Below are positions 54,676 through 63,869 of a stretch of 64,000 nt of DNA, piece by piece (position 1 is the first letter of the stretch; each line of letters begins with the position of its first letter). A model generated the notes under the pieces. The model saw nothing but the letters and a program-made list of their open reading frames with translations. It did not search any database and was not told where the DNA came from. Both the position numbers and the translations under genes were made by a program. Origin of the DNA: Norana najaformis (taxonomy: Eukaryota > Annelida > Clitellata > Crassiclitellata > Hormogastridae); contig OZ029914.1 of the NCBI GenBank assembly GCA_964023275.1, positions 48,810,530 to 48,874,529 on the forward strand. The letters run 5' to 3'.

Positions 54676-55841
54676 AAATTTTTATAACAAACTTGTTCTG
54701 TTTGGTATCATATAAGTACAGTTTCAGGTACTACCATTTTCTTTTAAGTATTTGTATTATTATGTTTATTTAGTGTATCACATAATAAATTGAGCACTAC
54801 ATAATTATAGCTATAGCCTTATGTTTTATGGGCGAGCAGAGGCAAGAACTGGTATATGGCATAATGTTCTATATCTCGAAAACTAGACCTGCTGGGAGAA
54901 AACTGGTGCCTTTTCTGGAATCAGCAGGTCAAATATACCCAGAAACAGTTCTAACATTGGAGGCAACAAATTATGTGTTGGCCAGTGTTATCGGCTTGAA
55001 GCAGGAAAGTGATTTGCGAAAAATGGAAAATAGAATGTTTGATTCAATTAAACTGTCGTATTTGCAGACGCAATAATTCGTATCTACCACCTGAGTATTA
55101 TTGCCAGCGCACAAGTGGTAGTTAAGAGAACTTTCAATAAGTAGTGAACTCAGTGGTCTGTTATATATAGTGTGAAGGATTGTGAACAGCAGTGGTAAAA
55201 GTACAGAGCTATGTGGAACGCCGCTTTAAGGAGTTAATTCATTGATACGAATTGATTGAATATTACTTGTAAAGGTGTCCGGCCCCAAGATGTTGTTTGT
55301 CAATACATCTTTTTTATTTCATGTATTGAAGAAAGTAGGTAGCAAATATATTACGCTTTGCATGGTTAAACGTTGAAGAAGCACAGGCCATGCTTTCTAC
55401 TCGTAATTTAACAGGCTAGATAGGCTACCCTTTAGCCATTAACTTTATTAACTTGCCATTAGCTTTAACCAGAAGATCTCAATTCGACAGCCCTAATATA
55501 ATGTCATGACTTTGAGTATTTAAGTGTTTAATAGCTCTATCAGTTTAGACTGACATTTTGCATATAAGTATGAAAGCATAATCTAAAGAACTTTGTGACA
55601 AAGTAGTTTACTTAGAAATGAAATATATGACAAGTTTTATTGATTCACCAACAATTTCTACAACATTCAACGAGACATAATGCAAACTTAGGCTTGCTAG
55701 CATAAAAAATCCAAAAATGTCAACGTCTCGCTGAATACTGGGTTGCCCCATTTACAAAAAGAATTTATACAGTCGGTTTCAGTTTCAATATATTTTAAAA
55801 TTTAAAAATAAATTCACATTAAAAGTGAACACAAATCACCG
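54676..55841. other. no recognised gene
   Basis: A plus-strand open frame at 54828-55076 reads fairly protein-like ('GRKLVPFLESAGQIYPETV') but I recognise no family and see no supporting splice sites. The rest is AT-rich. Confidence 0.4.
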
Positions 55842-55995
55842 GTGTTGGATAGTTACTTTTAAAAAGTAATTAGTTACAGTAACTAGTTATGAGGCAGGAA
55901 AAAGTAACTAGCTATCATAAAAGTTACTTTAGAAAAAGAGAAACTTATTACTTATGACAGTTCCTTATAAAAGTAACTAATAATTGTTTAGTCAC
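55842..55995. repeat. TAACTAGTTAC-type terminal repeat of a DNA element
   Basis: The sequence 'gttggatagttacttttaaa' followed by 'aagtaattagttacagtaac' and a diverged second round ('aaagtaactagctatcataa', 'aaagtaactaataattg') resembles the CAGTGTTGGG..AAGTTACTTTTAAAAAGTAAT termini known from hAT-type elements. It lies about 450 bp upstream of the intact transposase-like gene. No matching right end was found near 58.1-58.5 kb. Confidence 0.5.
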
Positions 55996-56450
55996 TGCGT
56001 GTGGGAATATTAGCATCAAACTTGGCAGCATTGGTTGTCTAACATAGCATAATAACTAAAATAGTTAAATCTGTATGACATAGTATAACAGTGGATCACA
56101 ACGATTTTGCTACTGAAAGTAATGCATGTGCCTTATATTGATTCAAATGTGAAGTCAGAATCTGCCCAGCACGTCTAGATTTTAAGTTATGCATGCAATC
56201 AAGTAATGACGTAAGGACTCGTTTTCGGTTATGTCTGTACATTCTGTTGTATGTGTCTCCACGATTGCTGCCAGTGATACGTGCATGCCTGCAAGTGTCA
56301 CCTGAAATATTCCTAACAGCAAGCCTGCAGCAGCCGCTAGACATGATTGGGCATGTCAGCATCAATACCAGTATATAAGGCGAGATTGCGTAGAACGAAG
56401 GTGAAGTTTTCTTATATAGCTGTAGCTAGTGTGTGAGATTTAATTTTGAA
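55996..56450. other. 5' flank of the intact transposase-like gene
   Basis: No coding feature. It would contain the promoter of the gene beginning at 56451; I see no clear core promoter element. Confidence 0.35.
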
Positions 56451-58124
56451 ATGAATAGGCGAGGCTGTGTTAACCATCCAGACAATTGTTGCTATGTTTG
56501 TGGTAAATATACTCTTTGTGACCAGCGCAAGAAGTTAACTAAGAGAGTGATGATTGCTTACAAGTATTATTTTGGATGTCAAATCGGAGACGTGGATAAA
56601 AGTTGGGCACCTCATGTCTGCTGCACCGTGTGCTACTCTGGGCTTACACAGTGGCTGAATGGCAAAAGGAATTCAATGCCGTTTGCTGTGCCTATGGTGT
56701 GGCGCGAGCCAAGAAATCATCATGCACACTGTTATTTCTGCATTACTAAAGTTGCTGGATTTTCAAAGAAAAATAAGTCTAAAATCGTTTATTCTGATTG
56801 CGAGTCCGCTCTAAAGCCAGTGCCGCATGATGAAGAGAATCCAGTACCATTTCCGCTTGCTGCGGGTGCTGATGAAACGGACAGTTCTGATGGTAATACA
56901 GAAGATGACGTTACTGTTTATGAATCCAGTGATCAAGATTTGGAAGAGGGTAGGCCGCATTTGATAAGGCAAGGTGAGTTAGATGATCTGGTGAGGGACC
57001 TATCTTTGTCAAAGGAGAAATCTGAACTGTTAGCCTCCAGACTAGGGGAGTGGAACTTGCTTCAAAAAGGTACCACAACATCACACTTCCGTTATCGTCA
57101 CAAACAGTTAGCTACATATTACAAGCTGAAAAATGATATCTGTTTCTGTACTGACGTGAACGGTCTCATGCTGAATTTAGGTTGCGAATATGTTTCTGAT
57201 CAGTGGAGACTGTTCACAGATTCCAGCCAAGCGAGCTTGAAAGCTGTGTTGGTGCACAATGGTAACGAAAAGCCGTCTGTTCCTATAGCCCACGCTGTAG
57301 GCCTCAAAGAGACATATGATTCAATGAAACTCATTTTGAAAGTGATCAACTACTCAGACCACAAATGGAACATCTGTGCGGACCTCAAAGTGGTAGCACT
57401 TATTCTAGGCCTACAGCTGGGCTACACAAAACATATGTGCTTTTTGTGCTTGTGGAACAGTCGTGATGACAGCAACCATTACAAAGTGAAACTGTGGCCT
57501 CCTAGATCTGAGCACATTGTTGGTCGGCACAACGTGCAACACGAACCATTGGTTGATCCATTGAAAGTGTACTTACCACCAATTCACATTAAACTCTGCC
57601 TCATGAGGAATTTCGTAGTGGCAATGGATCGTACTGGACAAGGCTTCCAGTATCTGAGAGATAAATTTGGAGCCGTCAAAACTGATGCTAAGCTGAAGGC
57701 TGGAATTTTTATTGGGCCAGAAATCCGCGAACTAATGCGTGATACTGTATTTAGAACCAAGCTCAACCCACTGGAATTTGCCGCTTTGGATGCATGTACG
57801 TTGGTGGTGCAAAACTTCCTTGGGAATCACCGAGCTGAGAACTATGCTGAACTCGTTAGCAACATGCTGACAGCATATAAGCAACTCGGCTGCCGGATGT
57901 CACTAAAAATACATTTCTTACATTCCCATCTGGATTTTTTCCCACCAAACTTGGGTGATGTAAGCGATGAGCATGGAGAGAGATTCCATCAAGACATCTC
58001 CACCTTTGAAGCAAGATATCAGGGCCACTGCAATTCCAACATGATGGGCGATTACTGCTGGTTTCTGCAGAGGGCAACAGCGGCCACTCACAAGCGCAAG
58101 AGCAAGTGTCTAAAGCACTTTTGA
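56451..58124 (+). CDS. transposase-like gene, intact single-exon paralogue 2
   Basis: An uninterrupted 557-codon frame starts at ATG 56451 and stops at 58122-58124. The N-terminus is a cysteine/histidine-rich, probably zinc-binding module: 'CCYVCGKYTLC', 'YYFGCQIGDVDKSWAPHVCC', 'TVCYSGLTQW' and 'NHHAHCYFC'. An acidic linker follows ('ETDSSDGNTEDDVTVYESSD'). The body has 'DQWRLFTDSSQASLKAVLV', 'HKWNICADLKVVALILGL', 'GYTKHMCFLCLWNSR', 'LPPIHIKLCLMRNFVVAM' and 'HFLHSHLDFFPPNLGDVSDE' with 'HGERFHQDI'. The conserved Asp in ADLKVV and the His/Asp/Glu-rich HSHLD..DEHGERFH block are candidate catalytic or metal-binding residues. It lies 1.8 kb downstream of a decayed paralogue in the same orientation. 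No flanking inverted repeats were identified, so it is either a young element whose ends I missed or a retained, possibly domesticated gene. Confidence 0.8.
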   Translation: MNRRGCVNHPDNCCYVCGKYTLCDQRKKLTKRVMIAYKYYFGCQIGDVDKSWAPHVCCTVCYSGLTQWLNGKRNSMPFAVPMVWREPRNHHAHCYFCITKVAGFSKKNKSKIVYSDCESALKPVPHDEENPVPFPLAAGADETDSSDGNTEDDVTVYESSDQDLEEGRPHLIRQGELDDLVRDLSLSKEKSELLASRLGEWNLLQKGTTTSHFRYRHKQLATYYKLKNDICFCTDVNGLMLNLGCEYVSDQWRLFTDSSQASLKAVLVHNGNEKPSVPIAHAVGLKETYDSMKLILKVINYSDHKWNICADLKVVALILGLQLGYTKHMCFLCLWNSRDDSNHYKVKLWPPRSEHIVGRHNVQHEPLVDPLKVYLPPIHIKLCLMRNFVVAMDRTGQGFQYLRDKFGAVKTDAKLKAGIFIGPEIRELMRDTVFRTKLNPLEFAALDACTLVVQNFLGNHRAENYAELVSNMLTAYKQLGCRMSLKIHFLHSHLDFFPPNLGDVSDEHGERFHQDISTFEARYQGHCNSNMMGDYCWFLQRATAATHKRKSKCLKHF

Positions 58125-58485
58125 ACTCGTATAGAGTTAAGCTAGAGACAAAATTTCGAAATGTATGCTTTCATCTGAGTAACATACATATATTTATATT
58201 ACATTTTAAAACATATTTTAATTTCAAGTTATAAAAGAATAACATTTTGTTTCTTGTTATGAATACTCTGAGTTTGCATAATTACACAGTTATAAGAAAA
58301 TACTAGTTCTGTAAAGAGTTTGCATAATTATTAGCATGTTTGCTGCATATCTTAAGACCCTGACGTGCTACACAAAATCTGACTTCAGATTTGGAATCAG
58401 CAGATTCGATTTAGTGTAGTACACATAACATATGCCTAGTAGCAGGCGAAAAAAGTTTTCGTGTGATCCAGTGTTATACTTGAGA
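58125..58485. other. AT-rich spacer
   Basis: No feature supported; it contains two repeats of 'agtttgcataatta' at about 58271 and 58317. Confidence 0.4.
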
Positions 58486-58743
58486 AGGGAACCAGCGTCG
58501 CGGCGTCTGCGCTTTATATCTCAATTCTATATTTTCTAACTTTTCGACGTCTTTTCTGAATTTTTTAATTGTTCTTTCTTACCGGATTTATGCTCTGTCT
58601 TTGGTGAGTTCGTTCCTATTTGTTTCAACATTTAATCAACTTAAGATTCGCCTAATTTTTGTCCTTTTTGCACTCGTTCGCCTGCGTCTTTACCTTCCGC
58701 CATTTTAGCTTCATCACACTGCCACGTCATCTTAGATCACATA

Positions 58744-60414
58744 ATGTACAATTCAATCATTCTTCTTATTTTCGGTCTACGTTTCATGATCGCCTTCCAT
58801 ATTAGTTGCCAACCCTTCCACACCCGCTTGCCCTACATTGTTCCTACAGCCAAACATTCTTACTGCGCCCAATTTGGCACAACGACTATGCAGTATGGAC
58901 GTATGTGTTTTATTCCTTTATCGTTCTTCCTAACTTCATATCTCAGGCGACCACCGCAGCACCTCACCCGCCATATCATCTTCAACATACTAGACCTGCT
59001 TTCCGGGGACATCCACCCAAATCCTGGCCCACTGGATTTTTATTCATGTCCACCTCCCTCAACTCCTACCTATCCTGCTCCTTCCAGAATTTCTTCCTCC
59101 AGCATCCTCGACAATGCTCAAAATACTGACAACAGCCGCTTCTTACTTTGCACGCTAAATATTCGATCATTACTACATCCTGCACATTCCCAAGAAATCA
59201 GTGATATAGCCCTCCCTTCTCACCCGCCTGACATATTTGCCTTATCTGAAACCTGGTTTAATTTAAGCACCACTCTTGCGCAATATGAAGACTGTATTCC
59301 TCCTGGCTACCATCTTTACAGCACACCTCGTCCCTGCAAACCATCTAGCCCTTCTCATAAAAATCCAACTGGCGGTGGTATTGCCTTTCTCACCCGAGAA
59401 CCTGCCACAGTTTTAGACTCACCTGGTTACTGTTTCCACTCTTTTGAATGTGCATCAGTTACGCTTAAACTTTCTCACACAAATCTGACTACCTTTAATG
59501 TATATCGCCCTCCATCCTCCTCTTCATATTCAAGTCCTCCATCGGTCTTCTTGAAAGAATTTACCACCCTCCTCTCTACTGCCGCCACTACACCTCATGA
59601 ATTTCTGATTACAGGTGACTTCAATATACATGTCGATAACCCCTCTGACACATTTGCTTCTGAATTCCTCACCCTTTTGTCCTCAACTAATCTGCTTCAA
59701 CATGTCAAATTCCCCACCCACATTCACAATCACACACTTGACCTTATTATCACATCATCATCATCCACTCTATCACCTGATATATCTTTCTCTTTTGACA
59801 CGCCATCTGATCATTACCCCATCTTTACATATCTTAACATTCTTCCGACACCACGTCCTGATCCTGTCTTTCATTCTTTTCGTCGCATCAGTTCAATAAA
59901 TATTGAAGCCTTCATACAAGATATTTCCTGTTCTGACCTCGTTTTAAATCCACCCTCCTCCCTGAATGACCTTCTCTCTTCCTATAACACCACTCTTTCC
60001 ACTATCCTTGACAAGCATGCTCCTATTATTACCAAATCCCGTTCTCACTCTAACAATCCTTGGTTCAATTCCTATCTCCAGGCCTTCAAATCTTTCCGGC
60101 GACGCCTTGAGCGTGCCTACAAACGCACCAGGGATCCTCAGCTTCTCTCTGCCCTTAAATCTGCCACAAATAAATACCATCGCCTTCTTACTGCAGCTAA
60201 ACAGAGATTTTACTCCTCACTAGTTCGTTCTCGATCCTCTAGTCCTCGCCTTCTCTGGAAAACCATTAACCAACTACTCCATCGGAACTCATCTAGCCCA
60301 CTTCCAAATTCTCTTCCGTCTTCTTCAATAGCCGACTCGTTCTATTCTTTCTTTTCGAACAAAATTAGTACCCTCCGTCTCTCTTCAATCTCTCCTCCCC
60401 AAAGCCACCAATAA
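58744..60414 (+). CDS. LINE-A ORF, N-terminal and endonuclease part
   Basis: ATG at 58744, 556 open codons to TAA-type termination at 60412-60414. Residues 1-22 are hydrophobic. Residues 89-96 are 'DIHPNPGP', a 2A-like motif. The APE endonuclease follows: 'CTLNIRSLLHPAHSQEIS' (about 130-150), 'DIFALSETWF', 'NPTGGGIAFLTRE', 'FNVYRPPSSSS', 'FLITGDFNIHVDNPSDTFA', 'HTLDLIITSS' and 'SFDTPSDHYPIFTYL', so the key Asn, Glu, Asp, Asn and His positions of the fold are present. The frame ends prematurely by a one-base shift around 60385-60410; beyond it the reverse transcriptase continues in another frame. This part looks recently functional. Confidence 0.9.
   Translation: MYNSIILLIFGLRFMIAFHISCQPFHTRLPYIVPTAKHSYCAQFGTTTMQYGRMCFIPLSFFLTSYLRRPPQHLTRHIIFNILDLLSGDIHPNPGPLDFYSCPPPSTPTYPAPSRISSSSILDNAQNTDNSRFLLCTLNIRSLLHPAHSQEISDIALPSHPPDIFALSETWFNLSTTLAQYEDCIPPGYHLYSTPRPCKPSSPSHKNPTGGGIAFLTREPATVLDSPGYCFHSFECASVTLKLSHTNLTTFNVYRPPSSSSYSSPPSVFLKEFTTLLSTAATTPHEFLITGDFNIHVDNPSDTFASEFLTLLSSTNLLQHVKFPTHIHNHTLDLIITSSSSTLSPDISFSFDTPSDHYPIFTYLNILPTPRPDPVFHSFRRISSINIEAFIQDISCSDLVLNPPSSLNDLLSSYNTTLSTILDKHAPIITKSRSHSNNPWFNSYLQAFKSFRRRLERAYKRTRDPQLLSALKSATNKYHRLLTAAKQRFYSSLVRSRSSSPRLLWKTINQLLHRNSSSPLPNSLPSSSIADSFYSFFSNKISTLRLSSISPPQSHQ
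59008..59031 (+). other. 2A-like ribosome-skipping motif in LINE-A ORF
   Basis: The codons encode DIHPNPGP, preceded by 'NILDLLSG'. The 2A consensus is D-[V/I]-E-x-N-P-G-P; here E is replaced by H while NPGP and the upstream Leu-rich stretch are retained. Similar NPGP motifs at the N-terminus of non-LTR retrotransposon ORFs are known from sea urchins and other invertebrates. If active, translation would release a 95-residue leader peptide with a hydrophobic N-terminus and restart at the Pro. Activity with the E-to-H change is not certain. Confidence 0.65.
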
Positions 60415-60419
60415 CCAAC

Positions 60420-62150
60420 CTGATGATGCTCCCTCCCCCACTCATGACTCCCCACCCTTCCCACCTCGATCCTCATTATCTGTCTTTCAACCCACTTCAG
60501 AGTCTGAAATATTGCACCTGTTAAAATCACTTCCAAACAAACAGTGCGAACTTGACCCTATACCCACCTCCTTACTGAAAGACTGTGCAGCTGTCCTTGT
60601 CCCAATCATTACCAAAATAGTTAATCTCTCCTTATCTACGGGTAATTTCCCCCTCCTATTCAAACACTCTCTTGTTACCCCTCTTCTCAAGAAATCATCT
60701 CTCGACAAGGAAATTCTTTCAAACTACCGGCCTGTTTCTAACCTGACTTTCATCTCCAAATTAACTGAACGGATTGTCCTCTCTCGAATCAATGACTATT
60801 TAGCTTCTAACTCACTCATTAACCCACACCAGTCTGGTTTTACTAAACGCCACTCAACCGAAACTCTGTTGACATCTCTCTACAACAAGCTTGTTTCTGC
60901 CATTTCTCATCAACAGGTTTCTTGCCTCTGTCTCCTTGATATCTCTGCAGCCTTCGACACCATAGATCACAATATCTTACTCCACCGACTTTGAACCTGG
61001 TTTGGTTTTGCTGACACTGCTCTCCTATGGACACAGTCTTATCTCTCCTCCCGCTCTTTCTCTGTTAAAACTTCGGAAGCCTCTTCTCAGTCATACCCTC
61101 TCACTCGCGGAGTTCCACAAGGCTCCGTTCTTGGACCTCTTCTGTTTATCCTCTACACTACCCCACTCAGCTCACTCATTAAAGCATCCTCCGTTGACCA
61201 TCACCTCTATGCTGATGACACCCAACTATTCATCTCTTTCTCTCCAAATTGTTTCAATGAATCTACAGATCATCTTCTTTGTGTGGTTAAATAAATCTCC
61301 TCTTGGATGACATTTAATCTCTTATGCCTGAACCCATCTAAAACTGAATTCATACGTGACCAGCTCAAGAAAATTCCTGACCCTTCTATCTCCCTCATCC
61401 TAGACTCTGCCTCCACCCACACCTTTAATACTAACTCTTCTGTCCGTAATTTAGGTGTTATTTTCGACCAGAACCTTACTTTTTCTGATCACCCATCTTT
61501 CCCGCTCTTGCTTTATGCATATCCGCGACCTTCGCAGAATTCGCCCTATGCTTGACTTCAAAACTGCATCTACCATTGCCACATCCATAGTCCATGCAAA
61601 ACTTGACTACTGCAATTCACTTTTCCTCAATATTGACACAACCCAGATAAATCGCCTACAAGCTATCCAGAATGCTCTCGCACGTGCTGTCACCGAAACC
61701 CCCAAACACCATCACATCACCCGTGTTCTCAGATCACTTCATTGGCTTAAAATACCAGAACGAATAGAGTACAAAGTCTTATCCCTTACCAGTCACACAC
61801 TTCAAAGCTCCCAACCCTTCTATTTTCGTCAATTATTTACTATCCAACCACTCCGTTCAACCCGCTCCTCATCTGTCCTAACACTTCTTCGCCCTCCCGT
61901 CACCTCATCCTTAAAATTTGGAAATCGCTCCATAGCCATAGCTGCCCCACCCCTTTGGAATAAACTCCCGCCAGAATTGCGACAGTTGTCTGGTCAATCA
62001 TACGAACTCACCAACACTTCACCTCTTTCAGTTTCTGCGCAGGTCTTTCACTCAAGACTGAAAACACTTCTTTTCCAGAAATCTTATCCTGATTCTTCCT
62101 CTTCCCCTTATCTCTCTTCTCGCTTCAATTTCAAACAGCATCCACCGTAG
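60420..62150 (+). pseudogene. LINE-A reverse transcriptase part, interrupted
   Basis: Motifs in order: 'PTSLLKDCAAVLVPIITKIV', '[20 protein letters not shown]', '[18 protein letters not shown]', '[15 protein letters not shown]', 'TRGVPQGSVLGPLLF', 'LYADDTQLF', 'LNPSKTEFI', 'KLDYCNSLFL' and 'LHWLKIPERIEYKVL', ending 'WNKLPPELRQLSGQSY' and 'FHSRLKTLLFQ'. Interruptions are TGA at 60992-60994, a TAA near 61291, and a frame change near 61500. The catalytic YADD is intact. The same interruptions are found in the truncated copy at 35996-37707. Confidence 0.92.
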
Positions 62151-62302
62151 CCGTCCGACTGTCTGAGTGCCTGACTCCTGGATCTTGACCCTTTTGCCTA
62201 TCGATTTTGTTTTGACTGAGCGCCTGTGAATAAGCTGGTTCCCGCGACTTAGCTTTCGTTGAGCGCTGTAGAAATCTCGAGATTACGATTACGATTACGA
62301 TT

Positions 62303-62624
62303 CCCCAGATTTTATAGTCTACAGGATTTAGGTTTGGACTGTTTTTGCAGGAGGTATGAATTCAGGAGTTTCATTCGACATCAGTTTTTCGGTTTCACAA
62401 GTGACGTTACAGTGACGTCATTTATTAACGGTCCAAGATTTCAATGAGCGTTAGCCATTACAGTCATGATTAAATTCCATTTGAATTTTCTTTCAATTAT
62501 GAATATTTTGCAGTCATAAACAAGAATTGTAGGGTTCGCTTTTTCACTCACGGTGTATAGGCTACACATTGACGGTTGGGCTGACTACGGGACTTCACTG
62601 TGACAATATTATGTCCTTACTGAA
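62303..62624. other. no recognised gene
   Basis: Intronic-looking sequence downstream (minus-strand sense) of the duplicated gene C first exon. I found no copy of gene C's signal-peptide exon here. Confidence 0.4.
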
Positions 62625-62760
62625 CTCTTGAGCCAACTGCCCACTTACTGATTTCCATTTCCACTGCGGTCAAAACTTTCTCTCCTGTTCCGTACTAGGC
62701 GAACACTGTGTTTACTGCAATGACAAAACCAGCAACTTAAATGGCGTTAACTGTTCCAAT
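62625..62760 (-). repeat. segmental duplication, copy 2 left part, with first-exon homologue
   Basis: Homologous to 51440-51540. The minus strand contains ATGGAAATCA followed by donor GTAAGTGG (exon homologue 62658-62649), matching gene C's ATGGAAATTA plus GTAAGTGG, and an upstream acceptor-like 'gtcattgcag'. This is either the first exon of a further receptor gene whose remainder was displaced by the LINE-A insertion at 58.5-62.3 kb, or an orphan duplicate. Confidence 0.8.
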
Positions 62761-62765
62761 TTATG

Positions 62766-62912
62766 ATAATGATGATGATGATGATGAGATGATGATGCTG
62801 ATGCTGCTGATGGTGTTCGTGGTGATGGTGGTGGTGGTGATGATGATGATGATGATGCTGCTGCTGATGATGATGAAGATGATGAAGATGATGAAGATGA
62901 TGATGATGACTG
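62766..62912. repeat. (GAT)n microsatellite
   Basis: GATGAT units with GCT, GGT and GAA variants. It marks the left edge of the roughly 1.1-kb segment that splits the duplication. Confidence 0.9.
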
Positions 62913-62941
62913 TGGACTAATTATTCTCCTTCTTCATCTAG

Positions 62942-63335
62942 CGCATGCGATTCCTGCCAAGCCCAATGCATTCGTCATCACCAGAGAGGTGGAGTCAATA
63001 GACCCCACACTGAAGCGTGTTTTCAGACAAGCAATGTTGCACAAAAGGATAAACAGCCTGATCCCATTTGACGAGGATGCATGCACAGCAGCCCTGGCCA
63101 GTCAGGCATCGGTTAAGTGCAGACCAGACAGTTACACGTAGGCCGAGCGACGCCATACAGGGAAACAACGCACTGTTGCTGCGTAGCAGAGCAAGGGTGG
63201 GAGTTCTTAATGTCTGTGCTCTGGCGCCCAAGTCGAGCCAACGAGTTTGCTCAGCAGGTTTTATCGAACGCTGATCTTGGCTACAGTCTTCAGGTGGAGA
63301 TGGAATGTAAGCGACCTGTACAGAGTCATCCTAAG
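62942..63335 (+). CDS. two candidate exons of an unrecognised gene
   Basis: Candidate exon 1 is 62942-63111: acceptor 'tccttcttcatctag', open in one frame ('HAIPAKPNAFVITREVESID', 'LKRVFRQAMLHKRINSLIPF', 'DEDACTAALASQAS'), donor GTTAAG, phase 1 to 0. Candidate exon 2 is 63255-63335: acceptor 'gtttgctcag', 'QVLSNADLGYSLQVEME' and 'CKRPVQSHPK', donor GTATGT, phase 0 to 0. The phases are compatible. I recognise no domain. Both lie in the segment that interrupts the duplicated gene C upstream region. The model rests on splice-site quality and open frames only and may be fortuitous. Confidence 0.3.
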
Positions 63336-63454
63336 GTATGTAGGAGTCTTTCATTGGCGATGCAGTGGCAGTTCAGTCTGACGTTAAATTTGTGCTCTGC
63401 TTTGCATTGTGGAGACGTTCCTCAAGGGTCCTCCCAACTGACATCGCAACACCA

Positions 63455-63540
63455 CAGTATTTATTTATTTTGCTTATTTAAAGCACTGATTACACGCTCA
63501 ATGTCAGTACACCTGAATCTGAGGAGCGGGAAAGTAGCTA
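63455..63540 (-). mobile_element. LINE-B 3' end fragment
   Basis: The plus strand reads 'tttatttattttgcttattt', 'aaagcactgattacacgctc' and 'aatgtcagtacacctgaatc', the LINE-B 3' end signature seen at 40.56 and 41.32 kb. Confidence 0.75.
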
Positions 63541-63654
63541 TGCAGGTTTTCTTCTTGCTCTTTTCTCTGCCTATATTTCGCCACCGATTAAAGACCATTC
63601 TGTTTGATTGTGGTCAGGTGCCATCAGTTTGGAAGCGCCCGAGTAGTTTTCTTG

Positions 63655-63705
63655 AAGAGGAGCTATATAATAGTCCAATTACGATTACGATTACAATATA
63701 TATAT
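63655..63705 (+). mobile_element. LINE-A-like tail
   Basis: 'gtccaattacgattacgatt' followed by 'acaatatata', a short ATTACG-unit tail after sequence not otherwise recognisable as LINE-A. Confidence 0.55.
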
Positions 63706-63869
63706 TGACGCTGATGTTGAAGACGATGATGACGTCGCTGATGATGATCTTGGTTATAGTGGTGATAATGATGATTTCATTTTATGACTTTGATGACGAT
63801 AACGATAATGACAACGGGGGCGATACCCCATTGATAATAATTTTGACGACAATGAAGATGTTTTACGTG

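Larger units (their letters stand above)
58486..62302 (+). mobile_element. LINE-A: near full-length CR1/L2-like retrotransposon
   Basis: A 5' UTR begins around 58486 ('gggaaccagcgtcgcggcgt'; the exact start is uncertain). An ORF with an N-terminal 2A-like motif and APE-type endonuclease runs from 58744, reverse transcriptase motifs follow from about 60420, and the 3' UTR ends in ATTACG units at about 62279-62302. The element is about 3.8 kb. Truncated relatives occur at 29195, 31088, 31452, 32465, 35996 and 49985, so this family is the most numerous in the window. The tandem-unit tail and lack of a clear target-site duplication fit the CR1/L2 group. Relative to the copy at 35996, about 14 bp are deleted in the 3' UTR near 62188. 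Confidence 0.92.

Noticed and set aside
54828-55076. Open frame of 82 codons downstream of the transposase-like pseudogene
   Set aside because: It looks protein-like in places but has no homology, splice or repeat support that I can name.
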